From an uncultured Lentisphaeria bacterium (GTDB lineage Bacteria > Verrucomicrobiota > Lentisphaeria > Victivallales > Victivallaceae), in assembly GCA_949298665.1 (NCBI GenBank), contig CASFXO010000166.1, positions 1 through 5,211 of the forward strand: 5,211 bases of DNA, written 5' to 3'. The notes beneath the pieces were generated by a model. The model was not told where the DNA came from, ran no database searches, and was given only the letters and a program-made list of their open reading frames with translations. Positions 1 through 5,018 of the stretch are shown here, piece by piece. Position numbers and translations under genes: made by a program. The stretch's first letter is position 1. The number at the start of each line of letters is the position of its first letter.

Positions 1-783
1 AATGAACTTCTGGATATGGCGGACGCGGTGCTGACGTTGCCGAATGATTTACTGTTTTCCATATTGCCGGGGACGACGCCGCTGGCGGAGGCTTTTGCGC
101 TGGCGGATCGCGAGATTGCCGGGACGGCGCTGGCGCTGACCGCGGTGCTGCGGCAGGGGAATTTGCTGGCGGTGAACTTTACTGATCTGGTGGCGACGTT
201 GCGGCGGCGGAAAAGCTTCTGCAGCATCGGTGTGGGGATTGCCGCGGACGGCGAGGCGGCGGACGGTACCGGACGCTGTCAACTGGCGTTGGAAAGGATG
301 CTGCAATCGCCGTTGCTGGGAGGCGTGGACAAGCTGACGGGTGCGGATGCCGTGATTTTTTCGTTGATCGGCGGCGATTCGCTGGCGCTTGGCGAAACCC
401 GGCAGGTACTGGAACAGGCGGGGACTTTTGTCCGGCCGGAAGCGAAATTGTTTGCGGGGGCTTCGACCGAGGCGGCGTTCGGCGAGCGGGTGCAGCTGTG
501 TGCATTGACCATCAAGTTCGATGCCGCGGAAGAGGTGGGGCGTCCCCTGGCCGGCGGTTCGGCGCGGAAAGGTCGCGCGGCGCGCAAGACGGCGGTGGAA
601 CCCGCGGTGGAGGTGGAACAGTTGAAATTCGCGCTGGATACGTTGTCCAAGGGGATGATGGATAAGACCACGCCGGTGATCTGGAACGGTGAAGATCTGG
701 ACTTCCCGACGTTCCAGCGCCGGAACGTCATGATCGATACCGGAAAAACCGTGCCCGCGTCGGAGTTGAAGAAACAAGCATGA
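1..783 (+). CDS. ftsZ: FtsZ-family cell division GTPase, C-terminal part (5' end outside window)
   Basis: FtsZ is the tubulin-like GTPase that polymerises into the Z-ring at midcell. The frame is open to the left edge (first codons read NELLD), so the ATG at 16 is internal and the N-terminal GTP-binding half with the GGGTGTG signature lies upstream. Residue numbers here count from that ATG. The match to FtsZ runs continuously: LPND at 8-11 (family IPND), the helix H7 region, a T7-loop equivalent at 52-57, SPLL at 98-101, a FSLIGG turn at 115-120, and closing beta strands to about 168. A charged, variable linker (about 170-210) follows, then a tail peptide DLDFPTFQRR (227-236) like the FtsA/ZipA-binding peptide of other FtsZs. 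Two points are odd: the T7 loop reads AVNFTD where the family has NxDFxD, and 19 residues follow the tail peptide. Family assignment is secure; whether it is the main FtsZ or a paralogue is open. Confidence 0.9.
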   Translation, partial: NELLDMADAVLTLPNDLLFSILPGTTPLAEAFALADREIAGTALALTAVLRQGNLLAVNFTDLVATLRRRKSFCSIGVGIAADGEAADGTGRCQLALERMLQSPLLGGVDKLTGADAVIFSLIGGDSLALGETRQVLEQAGTFVRPEAKLFAGASTEAAFGERVQLCALTIKFDAAEEVGRPLAGGSARKGRAARKTAVEPAVEVEQLKFALDTLSKGMMDKTTPVIWNGEDLDFPTFQRRNVMIDTGKTVPASELKKQA

Positions 784-797
784 GGCCGTCCGGCCTC
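782..797 (+). repeat. inverted repeat over the ftsZ stop codon
   Basis: Seven-base perfect arms GAGGCCG and CGGCCTC are separated by TC; as RNA this is realistically a 6-bp stem with a 4-base loop. It begins inside the TGA stop of ftsZ. No T-run follows, so it does not look like an intrinsic terminator. Its right arm overlaps CTCC at 795-798, which could instead pair with GGAG at 802-805, the likely ribosome site of the next gene. A role in mRNA stability or translational coupling is only a suggestion. Confidence 0.45.
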
Positions 798-819
798 CGG
801 GGGAGCGTCAGATTCAGAG

Positions 820-1599
820 ATGAAAGTCGGAGAAATCGTCGTCAATCGGGAAATGCAGCCCGGTTATCATATGGTCGGATTTCATGCGCCGGAGATCTGC
901 CGGACGGCTTGCGCCGGGCAGTTCGTGCATGTGCGCATCGAAGAAGGCGCGCAGCAGATCCTGCGCCGCCCGTTCAGTATCCATGAAGCGGGGGGAGACG
1001 GAATTCTGCGCGTGGTGTACAAGGTGGTCGGCGCCGGCACGGCGCGGCTTGCCGGACTGAAACCGGGGGCGGTCTGCGATCTGCTCGGGCCGCTGGGGAC
1101 GCCGTTCACGCCCCCGGAGGAAGGGGTGGTGCCGGTGCTGATGGTGGGGGGCTACGGTGCCGCGGCGACGTTCATGCTGGCGCAGCGGGCGATGACGCCG
1201 GGCTATGTGCTGCTCGGGGCGCGCGGCGCCGCCGATGTGCTGCTGACCGACCGGTACCGGGAAGTCGGGTTTGAGGTCCGGGTGAGCACCAACGACGGTT
1301 CCGTCGGGCAGCGCGGGCTGGTGACGGAACTGCTGGGGCCGCTGCTGGAGGAATTGCGTGGCCAAAAAGTGAAGATTTACGGCTGCGGCCCGCACCCGAT
1401 GCTGATGGCGCTGGCGAAAATGTTGCAGCACTCCGGGATTCCGGGGGAACTCAGTCTGGATCATCTGATGTGCTGCGGGGTCGGGGCCTGTTTTGCCTGT
1501 GTGGTCAAGGTCAAGGCGGATACGCCGGAGGGCTGGACGTACGCGCGCACCTGCTCCGACGGACCGGTTTTCCCGGCGGAGCGGGTGTATGTAGAATAG
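820..1599 (+). CDS. pyrK: dihydroorotate dehydrogenase electron transfer subunit (PyrK-like)
   Basis: PyrK carries FAD and a [2Fe-2S] cluster and passes electrons between NAD(H) and the FMN of PyrD (class 1B dihydroorotate dehydrogenase), the fourth step of pyrimidine synthesis, in the cytosol. The 259 residues match the family length. Visible in order: an FAD-binding barrel with RPFS at 50-53; a nucleotide-binding domain with VGGYG at 109-113, an STNDGSVGQRG stretch at 156-166 and GCGPHPM at 188-194; then cluster ligands C219, C224, C227 and C245 followed by DGPVF. C218 is an extra adjacent cysteine. The usual GGGIGxxP motif is altered to GGYGAAAT. The start at 820 fits the family N-terminus, although the best purine-rich site (GGGGGAG, 799-805) lies 14 bases away, which is long. 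It sits 36 bases after ftsZ. No pyrD is in the window, so the partner must be elsewhere. A related NADH-dependent reductase subunit (NfnA/SudB type) is a less likely alternative. Confidence 0.88.
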   Translation: MKVGEIVVNREMQPGYHMVGFHAPEICRTACAGQFVHVRIEEGAQQILRRPFSIHEAGGDGILRVVYKVVGAGTARLAGLKPGAVCDLLGPLGTPFTPPEEGVVPVLMVGGYGAAATFMLAQRAMTPGYVLLGARGAADVLLTDRYREVGFEVRVSTNDGSVGQRGLVTELLGPLLEELRGQKVKIYGCGPHPMLMALAKMLQHSGIPGELSLDHLMCCGVGACFACVVKVKADTPEGWTYARTCSDGPVFPAERVYVE

Positions 1600-1613
1600 C
1601 CTCCGCGGGAGGC
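1599..1613 (+). repeat. inverted repeat at the pyrK stop codon
   Basis: Perfect 6-base arms GCCTCC and GGAGGC flank a GCG loop, starting on the last base of the pyrK TAG stop. No U-tract follows, so termination is unlikely. It could slow 3' exonucleases or modulate readthrough into the antiporter gene. The rest of the 91-base gap up to the next start holds no gene or clear promoter that I can recognise. Confidence 0.4.
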
Positions 1614-1679
1614 GGGTGAAGAACGGAAGACCGGCGCGGCGATATGTGAGGCGAAAGCGCGGCCGCGGTGCGGGAAGTG

Positions 1680-1686
1680 AAGGAGG
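1680..1686 (+). promoter_or_regulatory. strong Shine-Dalgarno site that fixes the antiporter start
   Basis: AAGGAGG lies 4 bases before the ATG at 1691. This decides the start: the frame is open upstream to a GTG at 1616, but those 25 codons encode an arginine/glycine-rich stretch unlike the family, and the hydrophobic first membrane helix begins just after 1691. Confidence 0.85.
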
Positions 1687-1690
1687 AAAC

Positions 1691-3640
1691 ATGGGCGATA
1701 TTTCAACGGACATTCTTTTGATTGTGCTGGCCGGACTGCTGGGGGGGGTGCTGGCCAGTTTTCTCCGGATGCCGCTGCTGATCGGATATCTGCTGGCCGG
1801 ATTGCTGGTGGGGCCGCATACGATGGGACCGCGGGTGACGGATCTGGATGCGGTGGGGAAACTGGCGGATATCGGGGCGGCGCTGCTGCTGTTTTCGCTG
1901 GGGCTGGAGTTTCCGCTGAAGAGTTTGAAGCAGATTCGCAATGTGGCTTTTTTCGGTTCGGCGATACAGGTGGCGCTGACCTTTCTGTTCTGCTGGTTTC
2001 TGGGGCGGCAGCTGGGGTTGGAGACGGCGCCCTCGATGTGGTTTGCCGCGGCGTTTCTGAGCAGCAGTACCGCGGTGATTTTAAAGACGCTGGCCAATCA
2101 GGGGTATGCGGGGGCGCTGTCCGGACGGATCATGCTGGGCATGTCGATCGTGCAGGACCTGACGGTGATTCCGGTGATGATCCTGCTGACGAATTACAGC
2201 CGGGCTTCGGGCAGTATGCTGGAATTTCTGTTGCCGCTGGTTTATGCGGGGCTGTTTGTGCTGCTGATGGGGGTGGTCGGGTCGAAACTGATGCCGCGGC
2301 TGCTGCAGTTTGTGGCGAAACTGCATTCCCGGGAGCTGTTTCTGCTGGTGGTGACGGCGCTGGCGCTGGGGATCGGGTATCTGACCAGCCGGGTCGGTCT
2401 GTCGCTGGCGTTCGGAGCGTTTGTGGCGGGGATGGTGCTGAGCGAGTCGGATTACAGTCTGAAGGCGCAGAGTGAGCTCGGGCCGCTCCGTGATTTGTTT
2501 GTATTGATTTTTTTCGTTTCGGTGGGGATGCTGTTCGATCCCGTGTTTCTGTGGAAGAATTTCGGGACGGTGATGGGGGTGCTGCTGGCGGTGACGCTGA
2601 CGCGCGGGGTGTTTCTGTTCGGCGTGACCTACGCGTTCGGATATCGGCGGGTGATTCCGTTTGCGGCGTTTTTCGGCATGCTGCCGGTGTCGGAAATCGC
2701 GTTTGTCTTGATCCGCCAGGGAATTGAACTGCAGGCGATCGACCATTATCTGTATTCGCTGGTGCTCAACGTGACGGTACTGTCCATGCTGGTCGGTCCG
2801 CCGCTGTCGCGGTTGACGACGCCGTGTTTCAAGCTGATGCGGCGTTTCCATCCGGAGAAGCACGCGCTGCCGCGACGGGTGAATTTCGAGGACGGCGACG
2901 TGCCGCGGGACGTGGTGCTGACCGGCGATCCGGCGGTGGCGAATCTGGCGGGAATGCTGCAGCAGCTGGGACGTCCGTTCATGCTGGTGGAACCGCAGTA
3001 CAAGAATTTTGTGCGATATAAGAAGCTGGGTTTTCCGGCAATTTTCGGTGATCCGGCGCAGGAGATGATTCTCGATGCGGCGGGAATCCGATCGGCCCGG
3101 GCGCTGGTGGTGGTGTCCTCTTCTTCTCCGGAAACCCGGGGAGTGGTGCGGGTGGCCCGCCAGATGAACCCGGATTTAGCCGTGATTCTGCAGCTTGAGA
3201 ACGGTGCTACGCCGTCGTTATGGGAGGGCGAGGACGGTGTTACGGTCGTGGAAGTGGATCGTGCCGCCGGGGTGGAAACGGTGCGGATGACCCTGCTGGC
3301 GCTGGGGTGGAGCATGTCGGAGATTTTCCGGTGTCTGCAGAAGGCGGGGGCGGCGGTCATCGGCGGGAGTACGGAGTTACGCGATCGGCACGGGGTGCCG
3401 TTTCTGGCGCAGTTTTTCGGGACGGCTGAATTGACGGTGAAGCCGGACAGCCGCTGGGACGGGTGCCCGATTGCGACGAGCGGGTTCCGGGAGGAATACG
3501 GATTGCTGGTGCTGGGGGTGGCGCGAAGCGGGAATTTCACCGCTTTCCCGGATCGGGACTTTGTTCTGCATCCGGATGACCGGGTGATGCTGATTGGCGA
3601 ACCGCGCGCCTGTGATGAATTCTGCGCCGCGGGCGCTTGA
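1691..3640 (+). CDS. Kef-type (CPA2) cation:proton antiporter with C-terminal RCK domains
   Basis: An inner-membrane monovalent cation:proton antiporter of the CPA2/KefB-KefC family, 649 residues from the chosen ATG, about the usual length for members with a full RCK tail. Residues 1-375 are a Na+/H+-exchanger domain of about 12 hydrophobic segments, with the GPHTMG loop at 41-46, SSTAVILK at 125-132, the conserved QD pair at 155-156 (the Asp is the presumed ion/proton site) and LIFFVSVGM at 272-280. Residues about 405-505 are a TrkA-N/RCK-N fold and about 577-637 a TrkA-C/RCK-C fold. The RCK-N glycine motif is degenerate (G412-D-P-A-V-A417 instead of GxGxxG), although GD at 453-454 and acidic E434 remain. 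The KefC regulatory loop (HALESDIEPF) is not conserved: YSLKAQSELGPL stands at 255-266, so glutathione gating is unlikely. The ion carried (K+ or Na+) cannot be told from sequence. A run of eight G lies at codons 17-20. Confidence 0.92.
   Translation: MGDISTDILLIVLAGLLGGVLASFLRMPLLIGYLLAGLLVGPHTMGPRVTDLDAVGKLADIGAALLLFSLGLEFPLKSLKQIRNVAFFGSAIQVALTFLFCWFLGRQLGLETAPSMWFAAAFLSSSTAVILKTLANQGYAGALSGRIMLGMSIVQDLTVIPVMILLTNYSRASGSMLEFLLPLVYAGLFVLLMGVVGSKLMPRLLQFVAKLHSRELFLLVVTALALGIGYLTSRVGLSLAFGAFVAGMVLSESDYSLKAQSELGPLRDLFVLIFFVSVGMLFDPVFLWKNFGTVMGVLLAVTLTRGVFLFGVTYAFGYRRVIPFAAFFGMLPVSEIAFVLIRQGIELQAIDHYLYSLVLNVTVLSMLVGPPLSRLTTPCFKLMRRFHPEKHALPRRVNFEDGDVPRDVVLTGDPAVANLAGMLQQLGRPFMLVEPQYKNFVRYKKLGFPAIFGDPAQEMILDAAGIRSARALVVVSSSSPETRGVVRVARQMNPDLAVILQLENGATPSLWEGEDGVTVVEVDRAAGVETVRMTLLALGWSMSEIFRCLQKAGAAVIGGSTELRDRHGVPFLAQFFGTAELTVKPDSRWDGCPIATSGFREEYGLLVLGVARSGNFTAFPDRDFVLHPDDRVMLIGEPRACDEFCAAGA
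3624..3636 (+). repeat. short inverted repeat just before the antiporter stop codon
   Basis: Five-base arms GCGCC and GGCGC flank a GCG loop, ending one base before the TGA. It has no T-run. In DNA this GC-rich a 5-bp arm is easily a chance match; it is listed because comparable repeats sit at the stop codons of the neighbouring genes. Confidence 0.25.
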
Positions 3641-3668
3641 AAAACAAAGAGGGGGGAGAGGAGAAAAG

Positions 3669-3893
3669 ATGGTGTCGAGAAGCCGGACGATGTATTATCG
3701 TGATTTTTCCGGAAAACTGGAGATGCGCTGTCCCGGCTGCGGGGAGGAATTGCAGGCGGCGGACGTGGAGATTTTTCCGTACTGTCCTTTCTGCAATCAG
3801 GCATTGCCCCGGGACAGCCGGCTGGAGGACTTTATCCTGGAGCCGGTGATCCGGCACTGGATCGGGAAAAATCAGTCGCTTTTCAATCATTGA
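3669..3893 (+). CDS. small zinc-ribbon protein of unknown function
   Basis: A 74-residue protein with two CPxC knuckles, C21-P-G-C24 and C39-P-F-C42, 14 residues apart: a four-cysteine zinc-ribbon arrangement expected to bind one Zn2+. Short basic N-terminal residues precede it, and an acidic/hydrophobic helix-like tail follows (about 50-68, RLEDFILEPVIRHWI). There is no signal peptide or membrane segment, so it is probably cytosolic. The frame is open upstream inside the antiporter gene, but the ATG at 3669 is preceded at 5 bases by AGGAG (3659-3663) within a purine-rich run, and the gene then starts 28 bases after the antiporter stop. An alternative in-frame ATG at 3690 is less well supported. 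I do not recognise a named family. Zinc ribbons of this size may bind nucleic acid or act as protein-interaction modules. The short spacing and stop-codon hairpin suggest joint translation with pdxB, but no functional link is proven. Confidence 0.75.
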   Translation: MVSRSRTMYYRDFSGKLEMRCPGCGEELQAADVEIFPYCPFCNQALPRDSRLEDFILEPVIRHWIGKNQSLFNH

Positions 3894-3897
3894 AAAG
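3879..3897 (+). promoter_or_regulatory. stop-codon hairpin overlapping the pdxB ribosome site (possible translational coupler)
   Basis: CTTTTCAAT and ATTGAAAAG form perfect 9-base arms around a single C; as RNA, 8 base pairs with a UCA loop. It contains the TGA stop of the zinc-ribbon gene (3891-3893) and its right arm takes in AAG of the pdxB Shine-Dalgarno AAGGAGG (3895-3901). A ribosome finishing the upstream gene would open the stem and free the site. The symmetry is seen directly; the coupling role is inferred. It is not a terminator: no T-run follows and the stem is AU-rich. Confidence 0.55.
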
Positions 3898-3901
3898 GAG
3901 G
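3895..3901 (+). promoter_or_regulatory. Shine-Dalgarno site supporting the GTG start of pdxB
   Basis: AAGGAGG lies 5 bases before GTG at 3907. No ATG in this frame gives a better PdxB N-terminus, so GTG is the best start. Part of this site is inside the stem of the preceding inverted repeat. Confidence 0.85.
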
Positions 3902-3906
3902 AGCTT

Positions 3907-4992
3907 GTGCAGAAAGTTCTGCCGTACAGGATCGTTGCCGATGATCGGATTCCTTTTCTTCGTGGAGTGTTGGAACCATATTTTCGAGAAGTGGTGTATC
4001 TGCCCGGCAGCGAGATTTCCCGGACGGCTCTGAAGGATGCCGCGGTGCTGCTTACCCGAACCCGGACGCGGTGTGATGCCGCTCTGCTGAGCGGAACGCC
4101 GGTGCGGCTGATATTGACCGCGACCATCGGATTCGACCATCTGGACCTGGCCTATCTGGAGAAGGCGCATATTTTCTGGAGCAATGCTCCCGGGTGCAAC
4201 GCCGGTTCGGTGCGGCAATACGTGGTGTCCGCGCTGCTGCGGTTGGCGCTCCGGCATGATTTCAGTTTCTCCGGGAAGGTGCTGGGGGTCATCGGTGTGG
4301 GGAACGTGGGGACACTGGTTGCGGCGGCGGGGCGCGCTCTGGGGATGACGGTATTGCTGAACGATCCGCCGCGGGCAGAGCGGGAGGGAAATGAAGAATT
4401 TGTTGCCTTGAAGGAAATTCAGGAACGGGCTGATTTTCTGACGCTTCACGTGCCGTTGACGGAGGACGGGCCGTGGCGGACCCGGCATCTGGTGGACGGG
4501 AAATTTCTGGGGAAGTTGCGGCGGAACGCGTTTTTTTTGAACACCTCACGCGGCGAAGTCTGTGATAATGATGCGCTGCTTGCCGCGCTGGAGCGGGGTA
4601 AACTGGCCGGTGCGGTGCTGGACGTATGGGAACACGAGCCGGAGATCCATCGCGAATTGTTGCGGAAGGTGGAGATCGGGACCCCGCACATTGCCGGATA
4701 TTCCGCCGACGGCAAGGCCAACGGTACGGCGTATTGCGTTCGGAAACTGGCGGATTTCTTTGAGATCGGCGAACTGCTGCGCTGGTATCCGCCGATTTTG
4801 CCGGAGCCGAATCCGGATTCGGCGGAGCCGTTCGACGGGCGGCCGGATCTGCGGGAGATTTTTCTGAACAACGGGGCCTACGACGTCGGGCGCGACGATG
4901 CCGCGCTGCGCGACCACCCGGAAACTTTTGAACAGCTCCGCAATCACTACCCCGTCCGCCGGGAGGGGCAGGCTGCTCCCGGAACAGTGTAA
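3907..4992 (+). CDS. pdxB: erythronate-4-phosphate dehydrogenase
   Basis: PdxB oxidises 4-phosphoerythronate to 2-oxo-3-hydroxy-4-phosphobutanoate (EC 1.1.1.290), the second step of the DXP-dependent route to pyridoxal 5'-phosphate, in the cytosol. The 361 residues follow the family end to end: an N-terminal substrate domain with TATIGFDHLD (71-80) and the PdxB-typical NAPGCNAGSV (93-102); an NAD-binding domain with GVGNVG (130-135) and D153 in DPPRAE; the D-2-hydroxyacid dehydrogenase catalytic set R215 (SRGE), E244 (EHEP) and H261 (GTPHIAGY); and the PdxB-specific C-terminal dimerisation domain with YDVGRDDAALR (325-335). The APGCNA and C-terminal motifs separate it from D-3-phosphoglycerate and other 2-hydroxyacid dehydrogenases. 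It ends about 25 residues earlier than my recollection of the E. coli enzyme (378 aa). It starts at GTG 13 bases after the zinc-ribbon gene and is last in the plus-strand row. A T8 tract lies just before the codons for SRGE. Confidence 0.93.
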   Translation: MQKVLPYRIVADDRIPFLRGVLEPYFREVVYLPGSEISRTALKDAAVLLTRTRTRCDAALLSGTPVRLILTATIGFDHLDLAYLEKAHIFWSNAPGCNAGSVRQYVVSALLRLALRHDFSFSGKVLGVIGVGNVGTLVAAAGRALGMTVLLNDPPRAEREGNEEFVALKEIQERADFLTLHVPLTEDGPWRTRHLVDGKFLGKLRRNAFFLNTSRGEVCDNDALLAALERGKLAGAVLDVWEHEPEIHRELLRKVEIGTPHIAGYSADGKANGTAYCVRKLADFFEIGELLRWYPPILPEPNPDSAEPFDGRPDLREIFLNNGAYDVGRDDAALRDHPETFEQLRNHYPVRREGQAAPGTV

Positions 4993-4997
4993 TACAC
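4987..4997 (+). repeat. short palindrome over the pdxB stop codon
   Basis: GTGTA and TACAC flank a single A, centred on the TAA stop (4990-4992). It is short and may be chance; as an RNA hairpin it would be weak because the loop must use inner bases. It completes a series of inverted repeats at all five plus-strand stop codons. Confidence 0.25.
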
Positions 4998-5018
4998 GCC
5001 GCAGGGCAGGGGCGTTTT
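4996..5018 (+). terminator. weak candidate terminator after pdxB
   Basis: ACGCC and GGCGT can pair around a 10-base loop and are followed by a short T-run (TTTT, 5015-5018). It lies between two convergent genes, where a terminator is expected, but the stem is only 5 bp, the loop is long and the T-run is short. Confidence 0.25.

Noticed and set aside
16..18. ATG at position 16 as the start of the first gene
   Set aside because: The frame is open to the window edge and the FtsZ match already begins in the five codons before it; the N-terminal GTPase half must lie upstream.
1616..1690. N-terminal extension of the antiporter from GTG at 1616
   Set aside because: The extra 25 residues are Arg/Gly-rich, have no ribosome site, and the ATG at 1691 has a strong AAGGAGG at 4 bases.
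1600..1690. Possible promoter or small RNA between pyrK and the antiporter
   Set aside because: Beyond the stop-codon hairpin and the Shine-Dalgarno there is no convincing -10/-35 pair or stable structure; operon readthrough is simpler.
814..2097. Long minus-strand open frame opposite pyrK and the antiporter
   Set aside because: It is Arg/His/Pro-rich, crosses two well-identified genes and resembles no protein; it is a complement of GC-rich codons.
3594..3668. Longer zinc-ribbon protein starting inside the antiporter gene
   Set aside because: It would overlap the RCK-C coding region by 47 bases without a ribosome site, and the extra residues show no family feature; the ATG at 3669 has a good site.
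2746..3804. Long minus-strand open frame opposite the antiporter RCK region
   Set aside because: Ser/Arg/Thr-rich shadow of a confidently identified plus-strand gene.
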